The translations under genes were made by a program, and so were the position numbers. A model generated the notes under the pieces. It had not been told where the DNA came from and did not search any database. It worked only from the letters and a program-made list of their open reading frames with translations. From positions 52,903,885-52,967,884 of the forward strand of contig CAIIXF020000001.1 of NCBI GenBank assembly GCA_903813345.2: DNA of 64,000 nt, in the 5' to 3' direction. Origin of the DNA: Owenia fusiformis. Its lineage: Eukaryota; Annelida; Polychaeta; Sabellida; Oweniidae. Shown piece by piece: positions 11,110 through 23,287 of the stretch (positions are counted from its first letter, which is position 1; each line of letters opens with the position of its first letter).

Positions 11110-14100
11110 AGAAGAGAAAAAAGATTTTATACGTGCCAAATATGAACGACGACGGTATGTCAGGCAAACCTGCACAAATCGTGAGGAAATACAAGAAGAT
11201 CTACGCCAGGCTGTGCTGTCAAGAGACATTTTTCAGTTGCTACAAGTTATGGGGGAAGGAGCTGACCTCATGGCGGTTCTAGCAGATAATGTAAGTTATT
11301 GGGGAGGGACAGACCAAATGGCTGTTCTTGCAGATAATTTAAGTCATGGGGGAGGGACAGCAAATAATGTAAGTTATTGGGGAGGGACAGACCAAATGGC
11401 TGTTCTAGCAGATAATTTAAGTCATGAGGGAAGGGACATACCAAAAATAATTAAAGTTATTGGGGAAGGGGAAGACCAAATGGCTGTTTAAGCTCAAAAG
11501 CTGTTCTTGCCTTTTTGTAGAAGTGTAGATATTATGTATATATTGTTCATGATTTCTATGTCATTGATATACAGGAGCAACAATATGAAAATTAAACAAA
11601 CATGTACAGCACACTGAAAGAATAGCAAAATAAAATACGTACCAAAACCATAGGATCTCATTTATGCAAAAATGTTCATCATCTTTATGTTCATACTTGT
11701 CTTCTTTCGAAAATTGGACCATTGTTTGATAGAATCATTTTATAACTTGCAGGACTACAATGAGACTGCCCTACACCTGGCTATAACACAAGAAGAAGGT
11801 TCTACACTCTTCCTAGTAGACTTCATTGTACAAAATTCAAACAGGTAAGCAAGTAATAAATTAATCCCTTTGGTTGAAGAAAGCAGAAATTAATACAAAT
11901 TCTCCCATAGCATAATTTTAAGTATATGTACATATACCTTGTTGCAGGGATGCATAAATAGAAAAATGAGATATTATAGGTGTTTAAAATGAAGTCACTT
12001 AAAAATATCAATTTTAACCTTTAGAAAGTTTGGTCTCCTTGACTGATTGATGAAAGCTGACTCCAGTCCCCTTTCTTGTTGGATTTTGATAGGAGCTTCT
12101 ATGTAGAATTATTTTGACTTGAACATAATTGTACTTCCTAGAATATATAAACTTCAATACTTTATAGTTTTTTTCCTGTGCCACCTCTATGTGCAAACGT
12201 TTGGTTTCCTATTAAATGAATAACCCATTAACTCATTCCTGGCCAAAGCTATTTTTAAAGATTTTCTGTTGGTGACTGGCAATTTTTATGGAAAAATAAG
12301 TAAAATTGCATGTTTACACATTAGCATGAAATAGACTGTATCAACACCCAAGTTATATGCCATTTGTGAACTTGTGAAACCAATGACAAAATATTTCAAT
12401 TGCACCCTACCAGGTTCCCCTAGTGACCACTAGAATATTTGGTTATATAACTGGTACAGATTATGTGACAATTACTGGACAGCATCCCGAAATATCTCGG
12501 GGTTGGTCACATACAATAATGATGTCATAGACGAAATATCTCGGGATTGGTCAGCAATGAGTTAAATGACATCGTGAAAAGTTTGAATCTGCCCCTGTGT
12601 ACTATTAAAATATTCTGTTGCAGTGAGACATTGAAGCGTACAACAACCGATGGCAACACAGCCCTTCATCTATGTGCGCTCTACAGGCAGACAGAGTGTA
12701 TGAAACTGCTGCTTCGTGTAAAGCCAGATCTTGCGGTTCTTGAGAACAACAGTGGGAAGACAGCATTGGATATAGCCAGGAAGAATGGCAATCAGCTATG
12801 CATCGATATGGTAATATTATATGCTTGCATATTTGAACCTGAATCAAACATGAATAATAAAAGACCAAATGAAATTGGATTCATCATCTTGTGGGTATTC
12901 ACTGGTCAGGATCAGAAGAAGGTTACTTTCAAATACGATCAAACAAGTCAACTGGTGGATTTCAGAAGCTAAGATAACATTTTACAATCAAAGTTTTTCC
13001 ATAATAGATGAATGTTTGTACTGTATATATATATTTCAGTTAACCCATGCCTTATCTGGAAAGACAGAGCTATTTGAGAATGTGAACATTGACTGGGGCC
13101 TGATGCACACAGAGGGGGGACTAGATGCTGTTGATTACAGTGATGATGAACTTGATGAAAAGGTGAGTAAAGCCCCCATTTTGAGCATTTGACCTTCCTG
13201 ATGAAAAGGTGAGTAAAGCCCCCATTTTGAGCATTTGACCTGCCAGTGTATACAGGGGTTTAGGAATATGCATGCTTGCAACAGCCACATTCATGAAGCT
13301 CTTTTATACCCAGAGGTACAGATAATTCTGGCATGAATCAATTCCCCGAGGACTCGGAGTGACAGATATAATCAAGGAATTTTTCTTTTAAATGAATAGC
13401 TCTGATTTCGATAATATTTGTCCAATCTACACCAATTGTATTTTAAAACTGTATAAATGTGTTTATATTTACTAATTTCTCTTCAACAATGTTTTGTATC
13501 TGCTGTTTAGGAAGGGAGAAGATCAAGACCAAGCAGTATAGTAAGTCAGGAATCTATGCAGATGCCCCCACCCCCATCCTTTCAGACCCCAGGGAGCCGC
13601 CCTAGTCTTATGACACCTGCCCCACCCTCACAACAGGCCAAACATAAAAGTAAGTAACTAGATTAGGTATTTAAATTGTTTGAGTTTCGGGTAATAGAAC
13701 GTATATAAAAGGTAAATAAAAGTCAAAAAATTCTCATAAATTAAAGATAAGAGAACAGGAATTTGACATGAACATTCATTTTCACCTTCTTGACACCTTT
13801 CTAAATATGGGATGAATAGAGGTTTTACCAAGGGAGGGTTTGTATATTTGGTTTATCAAGGTGGAACATAGTACTATTGGATACAGTTTTTTAAATGAAC
13901 AGTTTATGTACTGCCACTGTAACCTTCTGTATACCATAATATAAATAAGAAGAAACCACATGTTTCATGTTGCAGGTGGTATTACTAACCGGGATGTGAA
14001 TCTGCGTCGTAAAGGTCCTGCCCCACCCCCTCCACCTGGTCACACAAGGGTACCCTCTGATCCAAACACAATCAGAAAAATCATGGAGCACAAGAGAACC

Positions 14101-15410
14101 TCATCAGACCCTCCCCCTCTTCCTGAAAAATCCCACAGAAAATTCAACGAAAGGTATGGGTCGCAACCAAGTGGCCTGGCAATTTTTCCCCCTCCTGCAC
14201 AGTTCAAAGATAACAAGTATGTTGTTAAAACCATTCAGTTTTGTGTTACTCATCAATGCAGCATTCTAATACACACGCCTTTGTATGATTGGATATTTAT
14301 GTTATTATCGCATTGAACTAAGTTTGAGTAGGGAAATGGAGAAACCATCATCCTGTCCATTGTCCATCCATTAATCTGTTGAGGTGATAACTTCAAAATA
14401 ACATACTGGTTGCCTAAAAACTGGCCCCCAAATTTCTCAAAAATAAATTTTGAATTTAATCGCTTCAGCTATTAAAGTTTAATTTATTATGAAAACTATA
14501 CTTATGCCAAATAAGGATGGTTTTTCTGCAGTAAGAAATTTGATTAATTTGAGAATACCCTGGGACCCACTTTTTGTCTCACCTTGTATTTGTACATACT
14601 CATTCCAATTCAATTACAGTAGAAATAGAATGTGATCTCAATATTTAAATGATATTTCAGTGGTAGACCTAAGCCTGCTCCCAGGACTGTGAGTAGAGCT
14701 CTAAGTAAAGAAGTGGAAGACCAGCTCATTCCAAATGATGTTGGTGCTATGCTAGATGAGGGGATTGACCCACCTAGACCACAGCCAAGAAATAGGGTGA
14801 GCACTTAATTAACAAATAATTACATGGCTGATTATTTAAAATCCATGAGCCATTGTGGCAGATATCATTTTTAATCTATAACTTTGCTCGGTTTTGAATG
14901 TCTATTTTATGAAATCTCAACAGACTGCAATAAACTATATTTGCAGGACCGAATTTGCTATTTATTGATTGAGCCGTACAAAATGAGATAACATAATATT
15001 TTAAATTACATATCTGAATTGTAGAAGAAGATTGTAAGTAGTGTGAAGAGAGGACGAAGGTGTCGTGCAATCTATGACTGTGAGGCTGACAAAGAGGATG
15101 AACTGTCATTTAGACAGGGAGATGTGATTCTCTGGATAAGGGAAGATGAGGAAGATAAAGAATGGGCGGTGAGTGAATTATTGAAGACTCATTGATTAAT
15201 GATTATTTTTAAGGTCCAAAAGTTCAATTTCTTCATGGTAGAACCCATTGACCTATTTTTCACAATAATTTGACAAATTAAGTATTCTTTATAATTCCAA
15301 TTGCAAATTAAACTTTCAATTTCTGTGTTTTTCAGGAAGGAGAAATTGAGGGTGACCCTAGCCAGAGAGGAATGTTCCCAGTTAGCTTTGTACATATGCT
15401 AAATGACTGA
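11110..15410 (+). CDS. ASAP1: ASAP-type ArfGAP, C-terminal half (ankyrin repeats, proline-rich region, SH3)
   Basis: Nine phase-consistent exons: 11110-11290, 11753-11844, 12624-12810, 13040-13162, 13511-13649, 13976-14216, 14661-14796, 15025-15168 and 15336-15410 (stop TGA). They give 438 residues after a 1-base split codon. Order: a charged post-ArfGAP linker (DFIRAKYERRRYVRQ), ankyrin repeats (NETALHLAITQEE, DGNTALHLCALYRQTECMKL, GKTALDIARKNG), an acidic segment (DYSDDELDEK), a proline-rich region (KGPAPPPPPGHT, SDPPPLPEKS) and a C-terminal SH3 (RAIYDCEADKEDELSFRQGD to MFPVSFVHMLND). ASAP proteins are multidomain GTPase activators for Arf that act at focal adhesions and membrane ruffles; the SH3 and proline regions recruit partners. 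BAR, PH and ArfGAP exons are absent from the window. ASAP1 versus ASAP2 cannot be told apart; the symbol means the family. The SH3 has Trp-Ala where the family usually has Trp-Trp. Two exon ends carry tandem duplications of the donor. Confidence 0.9.
11246..11491 (+). repeat. Tandem array spanning an ASAP splice donor, frame open
   Basis: Six units (49, 48, 30, 48, 35 and 36 bp) beginning GTTATTGGGGAGGG or similar. The first unit is the 3' end of the 11110-11290 exon plus its donor (GATAATGTAAG). The donor GT has become TT in units 2 and 4 but is intact in unit 3 (GT at 11369-11370). The frame stays open across the whole array and ends at 11491. Splicing at 11369 would add 78 bp, that is 26 in-frame residues. 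Confidence 0.85.
13153..13242 (+). repeat. 46-bp tandem duplication of an ASAP exon end and donor
   Basis: Two nearly identical copies of a 46-bp unit, starting at 13153 and 13199, each with GATGAAAAGGTGAGTAAAG. The first contains the true exon end (13162). The second is intronic and offers an identical donor at 13209. Using it would lengthen the exon by 46 bp and hit a stop within about ten codons. Confidence 0.88.
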
Positions 15411-16740
15411 TGGTGAATACCATTCTGTGATGACATATTTGAATTCCAATGTTATTGTATGCACCATTACCATCGCGCAATACTGTTTAGGTGGTGTCCA
15501 AAATTAGAAGTTTGGGAAAATGAAATTAATTAGATATCGGTGAATCTCTTATTCCTGACAATATCAAATGAACAAGTCAGCATTGTCTTGGTTGGGTAGA
15601 AAGAGGAAGCTATATTTAATTTTGTTTTTCCACATCATCATTTATAGTGTTTCTGAACATAATTATTAGGTGTTAGCAGTCCCAGTCATTTGGATCAGAT
15701 CAAGTGAGTTCTTTATGTGAAATCCTTAGCAACACCTATCCAACTATTTTGCAATTTGATAGAAATTAAAATAGAATCTAACATTGAAGCAATTGACATA
15801 AACGACCTGACCACAACACTGAATTTTCTGTATAATATTATGTTGTGAAAAGTTTATTTATTAGTTGTAATACATTGTTATATTTTGTACATAGCCAGTA
15901 GTCAAATTCTTGCAATTTCAAGGTAAGCAATAGGGCCACATAGTTGTCAATGGGTACAAACAATGCAATGTATTAGAAAAACAAAAAATGAACTGTCATA
16001 TATAAATATGTACACATCAATAAGGCACTGTGACAGCATAAAGGGGTAGCTTTTTGTCTCAGAATTCATATGGAAGTGGCAATATCTATTGAGTATGAGT
16101 CATAACACACGTCTTCAAATAATTGGAAATGGGAATCCAAAAGTGTGTTGAAACTAAACATTAGAAAAATAAAAAATGAATATGCTCCTGAATGTAGAGT
16201 ATGAGATAACAAGTATATCCTATGATCTTCTGATATGTATTGGCTTTTTTATGTCTTATGGTATGAGATATAATTAAAAGATGTCTCTCAAAATCAAAAA
16301 TCCTAGGATATGATTGAAGTATTTTTAGTTGGAAGATATCATTTGGTCAGTCTACAAAACATGTATACACAGTATTTGATCATTATACACCTCATTTAAA
16401 CCCTGTGTTCCAGTTGGTCTATAACTTAGGGTCACCATTTAAGTCATGAGATCTGTTCAATATTTTCTATGTTCTACCTCTCGGCAACCAGCATTTACTT
16501 AAGTAGCCAAAATAGATCACAATATTCCATTATGTGATGTTGCCCTTTATTATTGTGCTGCCTGTGTTTTATTACACATTTGAATGCATTAACTTACATA
16601 TTTACATTGTGTCTTCTTTTGTGTGTTCACTTATTGATTAAAAATATTTTATCAATAATTGCCATTGTTCATTGTGCTGTGTTATGTGTTACACATATAT
16701 TTTTTGTCTTTGTGATGGTTACATAATTCTCTTATCCTAA
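15411..16740 (+). other. ASAP 3' UTR and downstream sequence
   Basis: AT-rich sequence after the ASAP stop. An AATAAA-type signal can be read near 16168, but the true polyadenylation site is not fixed by the sequence. No other gene was seen. Confidence 0.4.
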
Positions 16741-16764
16741 AATTCATCCAAAAACAAAATTTCT

Positions 16765-16950
16765 CAGGCTTGTAGCCAGCTTTGACAAGGTGGATTCACT
16801 ATACAAAATTCCAGAGTGGTTCACATTTTACCATTTTCTTCCCAAAATCACGTGAATACTGTTCAAAATAGTGAAAAACTGCATGATTTTGAAAGAAGTT
16901 TTTGCCAGGTTTGGGGGATTTGCCTGCTCCATAACAGAAAACTTTTCCTC
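16765..16950 (+). repeat. Diverged dispersed repeat (GTAGCCAG family)
   Basis: Shares TGAAAAACTGCATGATTTTG and the surrounding order with the copies at 18449-18615 and 9081-10525. It abuts the first Pearl-like element. Confidence 0.55.
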
Positions 16951-16952
16951 TC

Positions 16953-18305
16953 ATTATCCCATCGAACGAAGTTCGGAGGGATATAGGGAACGCCTCCGTC
17001 CGTCCGTCCGTCCGTCCGTACGTCCGTCCGTCCGAGCAATAACTCAAATACCGTTGGGCCGATTTTGTTCATATTTTGTACACATATAACCTATGGGGGT
17101 AGAAGTTCTGCTCGAAAGCCGATTTTCAAAATGGCCGCTCATTTCAAAATGGCGGCCATTTTAGGGCCGATTTTACAGTAATTTAGGTGCAATATGTAAA
17201 ACTGTAATAGCAATATGTTTTAAATGTAAAAAAAATTATAAGGGGCATTAATAATGCTACAAATGTAGATATTAAAGAAGCACATGGCAGCCATCTTGAA
17301 AAATGGCGGGCTTTACTTGTCATTTTACGATTTTTGCTGTAACTCAAAAAATAGTGGAGCGATTTTGTTCATATTTGGTATGTGAATACTATAAGCATTG
17401 CACACTGTCTAAAGACACTTTTGTTAGAAGGCGGCCATTTAGAAAAATGGCCGCCATTTTAACGTATTTTACTATAACTAAAAAAATGGCCGCCATTTTA
17501 ACGTATTTTACTATAACTCGAAAAGTAGTGGAGCGATTTTTTCATAATTGGTATGTGAATACTATGAGCATGGCACACTGTCCTATGACACCTTTGGTAG
17601 AAGGCAGCCATTTTGAAATTTTTTTTGAAAAATGGCCGCCATTTTAACGGATTTTACTATAACTCGAAAAGTAGTGGACTGATTTTGTTCATATTTGGTA
17701 TGTGAATACTATTTATAAGCATGGCACACTGTCCCATGACACTTTTGGTAGAAGGTGGCCATTTTGAAAAAAATTTTGAAAAATGGCTGCCATTTTAACG
17801 TATTTTACTATAACTCGAAAAGTCGTGGAGCGATTTTGTTCATATTTGGTATGTGAATACTATAAGCATGGCACACTGTCTATTTCTAAATGACACTTTT
17901 GGTCGAAGGTGGCTATTTTTAAAAATGGCCGCCATTTTAACGTATTTTACTATAACTCGAAAAGTAGTGGAGCGATTTTGTTCATATTTGATATGTGAAT
18001 ACTTTAAGCATGGCACATTGTCTAATAAAACTTTGGGGAGTAGTTGGCCATTTTGAAAAATGGCCACCATTTTTATGTGTGTTATTTTACAAGTACATGT
18101 ATGATTTTTCAAAGATTTTAGAGGTGGCTACTTAAAAGCATATTATTTCTTCTGATGACATCTTGGCTAGTGAGCAACCATTTTGAAAATGGTGGCCTTT
18201 CTGGTGTGTTGTTTTATGATATTTGCTATTCGTTTGTAAAAGTGCCAGCCATTTCTGTTCGATGGGATTCGCTACGCTTTGGCGTTGCCGTTGTTCTGGT
18301 TTGTT
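16953..18305 (+). mobile_element. Pearl-like element 1 (ACGG microsatellite plus tandem core units)
   Basis: Begins TTATCCCATCGAACGAAGTT and ends with the related inverted TTCGATGGGATTCGCTACG. Near the left end is a CCGT/ACGG tetranucleotide run (about 16996-17033), followed by about five core units of roughly 120-180 bp. Each unit contains ATAACTCGAAAAGTAGTGGA and a palindrome such as AAAATGGCCGCCATTTT. This architecture matches what I recall of the Pearl elements of bivalves (linked to Helitron-type transposition). No protein is encoded. Element 2 (36081-37268) is a close copy. Confidence 0.7.
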
Positions 18306-18448
18306 ATGCCATATGCAAGAACTATTTTCAAGAATTAGTTTTTACAGACAAAAGGTTCATGTCAGTCTATGGATGGTGCAAATTGCATGCTGTTACATTC
18401 TTGAATATGGGGTATATTGAATCAGACATTGGACTAATAAAACTTCTC

Positions 18449-18615
18449 CAGGCCCATAGCCAGGATTTGCCAATGGGGTGGGGTTCATTTTTCAAAAATT
18501 TCCAGGGGAGCTCACATTTAGCAATTTTGGCCCATAAATGGCCAAAATCACTTGAAAAGTGCTCAGAATGTTGAAAAACTGCATGATTTTGAAAAAAATT
18601 TAGGCCAAATCCCCC
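18449..18615 (+). repeat. Dispersed repeat (ATAGCCAGGATTTGCC family), uninterrupted copy
   Basis: Intact-looking relative of the repeat split at 9081-10525, reading CCATAGCCAGGATTTGCC through ACTGCATGATTTTG. It serves as the empty-site reference for that insertion. Confidence 0.65.
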
Positions 18616-18987
18616 TGGCTCTGAGACTGTTCTCTAATAAGTATTATAATGTAGGTATATACCATGACATTCAATTCACTTCCTCACATAACCATCAATA
18701 GATGTTAAGTGCATTGAACATAATGTTAAAAGTTGTAGTCAACTTTAACAATATATTGTATTCATAATAACAGATTTATACTGCATCTCCCTTCTATAAG
18801 AATTTCAGTTGTGCATATGAAATTGCATCAAAGAATTTTGCAATTTTGAAATAATATTTTCATGTTGTACAATGTACCTTACATCAGGAGTTAGAAACAA
18901 ACCAGTAGACACTTTAACCATAAGTTCATGAAACTCATTTATTGCACTGGAGATTGTGAATATCCCACTATTGTTGTGTTCACCTGT

Positions 18988-20127
18988 TATTATCCCACCG
19001 AAGGAAGTTCGAGGGGGATATAGAAAAGCCGTCCGTCCGTTCGTCCGTCCGTTCGTGTGTCCGGGCAATAACTCAAATACCGGTTGACAGATTTCATTCA
19101 AATTTTATAGGCTTATGCCTTATGGGTGTAGGAATTTTCAATATGGCCGCTTAATTCAAAATGGCGGCCATTTTTCTGAAAAAATATAATCTTTAATAAC
19201 TCAAATATTAGTGGATGGATTTGGTTCAAATTTTGTATGCCTTGGTACAAAGGAGCCTTGCTCAAGAAGACATTTTCATGATGGCCACCAAATTTCAAAA
19301 TGGCGGCCATTTTTCGTAAAAAAACATTATCTTTGATAACTCAAAGACCATTGAATGGATTTGGTTCAAATTTTAGATGCTGATGCCTAGGGACATAAGA
19401 GCTCTGCTCGAGAAAGGATTTTCAAGATGGCAGCTAAATTTCAAAATGGCGGCCATGTTTTGTAAAAAAACGTCATCTTTGATAACTCAAATACCATTGA
19501 ATGGATTTGGTTTAAATTTTAGATGCTGATGCCTAGGGACATAGGAGCTCTGCTCAAGAAGGGATTTTCGAGGTGGTAGATAAATTTCAAAATGGCTGCC
19601 ATTTTTCATAAAATAACGTAACCTTTGATAACTCAAATACCAGTTGACGGATTTGGTTCAAATTCTATATGCTGATGCCTGGAGACAAAGAAGTTCTGCT
19701 CAAAAATAAATTTTCAAGATGGCCACTGAATTTCAAAATGGCCGCCATTTTTCGTAAAAAACGTAATTAATGATAACTCAAATACTAGTGGATGGATTTG
19801 GTTCCAATTTTATATGCTGATGTTTAGGGAAAAGGAGATCTGCTTCTGAAGAAATTTCAAATGCGATAGCTGAATTTCAAAATGGCTGCCATTTTTCATT
19901 AAAAGAGTAATCTTTGATAACCCAGATACCATTGGACGGACATTCTCTGCTAAAGAAGAAATCTAAAGATGACAGCTGAATTTCAAAATGGCAACCATGT
20001 TTCATAAAGACATAATCTTTGATAATTCAAATACCAGTGGATGAATTTGGGTCAATTTTTTATCAAAACATGTTTTGTTCGGTGGGATTTGCTACTCCGT
20101 GGAGTTGCTGTTTTTCTAGTTTGTTAA
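18988..20127 (+). mobile_element. Pearl-like element 3
   Basis: Begins TTATCCCACCGAAGGAAGTT, has a CCGT-type run at about 19030-19060, and ends GTTCGGTGGGATTTGCTACT. It holds at least seven core units of about 120 bp, each with TTTGATAACTCAAATACCA, TTTGGTTCAAATTTT and a TTCAAAATGGCGGCCATTTT block. Non-coding. Confidence 0.68.
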
Positions 20128-21585
20128 AGGATTATACAGCTTCATGTACACCAGTGTTTTAACAAGGGAACAAAAAATGAATCATATCTCTATATGATAA
20201 CAACTATATCCTATATAACATATACAATACATATACAATGTAATAATAATGTAATAATGTTATAATATTGTGGTTGTGGAAATATTTTTACATTTAAATT
20301 TTTCTTTTGAAAATATCAATAAATCTATCTATGTGTGGTGTATATAAAATAACCACACATCTTGTATATTGTATAAATCGTTGCTCAAATATCAGAGATG
20401 TATAAAATATAAGAAATGTGATATTTAATTGTCACACGCATGCCATATCTACATGGGGAATTGAGTTAACTCACAGTTAGAGAGTTGTAGATTTTTATGT
20501 ACATGGCCGTTGTGTATAATAAGTGTATAGATATAATTGCAATAATTTGTATATTATGTAATACATATTGTATTTTATATTTTCTATATGTATATAATAA
20601 AGAGAAAATCTATCAATCGTAATGGCAATTCTGTTTATTTTTATTAAGTTTGAATTGTGAGAGCGAATCATCAGCTAACAGGGGCATTAACCCTACTATC
20701 ACACCAAACTAGTTCTCACTACGTTCTCAAAAACGGGCTTCAATTGTGTACGAACGGACTGGACGTACTTAGAACCGTTTGGGGTCTATTTACAAACTTC
20801 ATCGAACGTACTCGAACGGGTAGGTCCTCTAGAACTTAGAACATGCTCAAAATGTTCTCGTGGTCGATACTTTCTACAATTAGCTATATAGAGCGAGTGA
20901 CAACGTACAAACGATGAGCTGGACGTGCCACTGCGTTCTTCAAAACTGGTTTTAAACTTTGGTTTTAAAATGGCCAGTACTAGATTTTGGCCTGTACTTG
21001 ATCGTTATTGCATATCATAATTTTGAAATTAGTCTAATATGTATTTAAAGGCAGTGTGTTTCAAGTACATGTGACAAACATTGATCCATATTGGATTCAT
21101 CCATGAAAATATTTCGAACACTTACTAAAAGTGCGAAAAAGAAGTCTTAAATATAAACCGCCAAATGAAAGATCATATCTACAAAACAAACTGAAACATG
21201 ACGTTTATTTAAAATTGCTTATCTTTATGACATTATTTTCTTATTTATTTACTCATTTGGTACAGGCAATTAACTGATTATATTGAACGCTATCTCGAAT
21301 TGATACCATTTCCTAATGTGTTTTCCTATCTCATACAACCATAGAATTGCCATTTATTTATGAATTATAAAATAACAATCAATAACATACTAATTGAGTA
21401 ATGTGGAATAATGACGACTAAAATCTAAAATTATGTGAATTATGCAATTACGCTGGAAAATTGGTAAATCGAGAAAAATAAAAAATAGATATTAATCTCT
21501 GAAATAGTTGTTATTTTACGATTGTATTCGATCTTGCTTGGAGTATTCATCATCAAAGTGCTTTAAGACAACTTAGAATCGAAAA
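20128..21585. other. Intergenic sequence upstream of the IGFBP-domain gene
   Basis: Very AT-rich, with TATATA-type stretches near 20200-20600. The open frame at 20657-20839 has no recognisable features. The last few hundred bases are the presumed promoter side of the IGFBP-domain gene; no specific site can be named. Confidence 0.4.
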
Positions 21586-22374
21586 ATGCGTTTCCTCAAT
21601 ATTTTATTGACTGTGATTCTGATGTTTCACATTGATTCTGTCTATTGCCAAGTTCCGGGGTTTTGCGAGCAATGTTTTAGGACCAAGTGCCCACAGGCTT
21701 CTCCAGAACAGGTGACCGATGCAGAATGTGAACACGTGCCAGCCCCTCTGTGCCCGGGGCTGTGCGGTTGCACTGTTTGTGCACAAGTCGAAAAGGCCAG
21801 ATGCGGATTCACATTTGCAAGGTACGATCTGAGACTAACATAGAGTATATTAGTCTCAGGTACGATCATGCGGTTTATGTAAATTATGAAGAGTTAATCA
21901 CTTAGTACAAAGGGCAATATTTGAAGAAAAATGCATAATGAACATTTAACCACAAATACCATTTCTATCAAACATGAAAAATAAAATAAAGAAATAAGAA
22001 TTTTTCTTTTTTTAAATATTCAAAGTTTGAGAGCATATTAACATTGATGTTTTAAGGTCTAAAGCTATACTGTATTTGAAATGGAAAATGACACATTGGT
22101 TAGAGAATCTATTAAATGTTGCTTGTCATTCTCTCCATATAATATTCACATCTTGAAACACCCAAAAATGATTGATTAAACTAGGTGTACCCAAGGGTTG
22201 AACTGTGTGGAGCGAATAACAGGAGAGGTCAGGAATCTTCACTCGGGCTATCACATGTTCGATGGACGATGTACGGACATTAGAGGAGTGAAGATTGTTG
22301 AGAAATACGGACGGCAGTGGATAGAAGGTGCACGCGGGCTATCACATTTACCAAGAGATAACGGACGATACTAA
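21586..22374 (+). CDS. Secreted single-IGFBP-domain protein (perlustrin-like)
   Basis: Two exons, 21586-21821 and 22185-22374 (stop TAA), joined in phase 2, giving 141 residues. A signal peptide (MRFLNILLTVILMFHIDSVY) precedes a Cys-rich domain with twelve cysteines after the predicted cleavage: FCEQCFRTKCPQ, AECEHVPAPLC, PGLCGCTVCAQ, RCGFTFARCTQGLNC and FDGRC. Twelve cysteines and the LCGCTVC box are the pattern of the N-terminal insulin-like growth factor-binding domain (family motif GCGCCxxC). Free-standing domains of this kind include abalone perlustrin, which binds insulin-like peptides. The role here is inferred to be extracellular binding of an insulin-type ligand or a matrix role. The start is the first ATG, directly before the hydrophobic segment. 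The 43 or so residues after the last Cys have no known motif. Confidence 0.85.
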
Positions 22375-22405
22375 TGATTTGTTAATATCCTTTTTTATTT
22401 TCACA

Positions 22406-22411
22406 AATAAA
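22406..22411 (+). terminator. Polyadenylation signal AATAAA of the IGFBP-domain gene
   Basis: AATAAA 32 bases after the stop codon, the first canonical signal downstream. A very short 3' UTR is implied. Confidence 0.5.
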
Positions 22412-23287
22412 TAATGTATTGTAACATCATCATATGAGTTTTTGTAGATTGAGCTACAATAATGAAAACGTTACAATCAATTGGAAATGTTACAAAAAAG
22501 ATATCTCCTTTAATTTTAGGGAGGCCCTCTGAAACCTTTCTTAGCTTTTTATTATCAGGAGGCTCTCCGAAAAAGGGTTACTCTGTTAGCTCTTATCAAG
22601 GAACGTTTTTTGAAATTCGGGGAAATAATTTTTTATTATAAATTATAACAAAATAAAAAATTATCTAGGACAATATCCTAGATGCGAGTAGAAATAATGA
22701 TTACGTCATTAAAAATTCACAATTCAGTCAAACTGGTGTCATATTTGGAATCTACATATAAAATTTAACTAAAAACGTGGTTTTGAAAAGAGTTTATCAA
22801 CTTTGAAAATTTTATTTTCTTTGAAAATGTGACCTTAGGTCGGGGAGATTCCTCATAGACCCCATGTTGTAAAACTACAAAAAGTGAAATATCTTTTCTT
22901 GTGTTGGGCAGATAATATTTTCTTTCACTGGACATATTTTAATTTGTATAACTATCAGATACATAAGGGTAATTTGAAAAGTGAACCACTAAAACTGATG
23001 CATATACAAGTTTAACGGAATTTTGTAATACCCTGCCATGTTATTTCCCCCGAATCAGCCGCCTGGTGGCGAAACTGGTAACTACCTACTAGCATCTGAG
23101 TAATTAGGAACGTATCCCAGATGTACAATTCTCATAAGTTTCGCAATACTTCGAAGTTACAGATCATAGCCTTAAGATTTATGTAAAAGTATATTTTATC
23201 TTAAACAGTGTTAAGGGTTATAAATGGAAATTGAAAGACGTTGTTGGGTTTACGCTCCACAGCATATGATAAATGTTTTTACATGTA
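22412..23287. other. Intergenic sequence, no gene seen
   Basis: AT-rich intergenic DNA between the IGFBP-domain gene and the next transposon. Nothing recognisable on either strand. Confidence 0.4.

Noticed and set aside
12869-13192. 107-codon open frame overlapping an ASAP exon
   Set aside because: Only 13040-13162 is coding (phase-consistent exon); the upstream part is intron.
17303-18112. Several overlapping open frames on both strands in Pearl-like element 1
   Set aside because: They arise from tandem non-coding core units rich in AAAATGGC; the same peptides recur in every unit and element.
20657-20839. 60-codon open frame upstream of the IGFBP-domain gene
   Set aside because: No recognisable motif and no neighbouring exon in phase; most likely chance.
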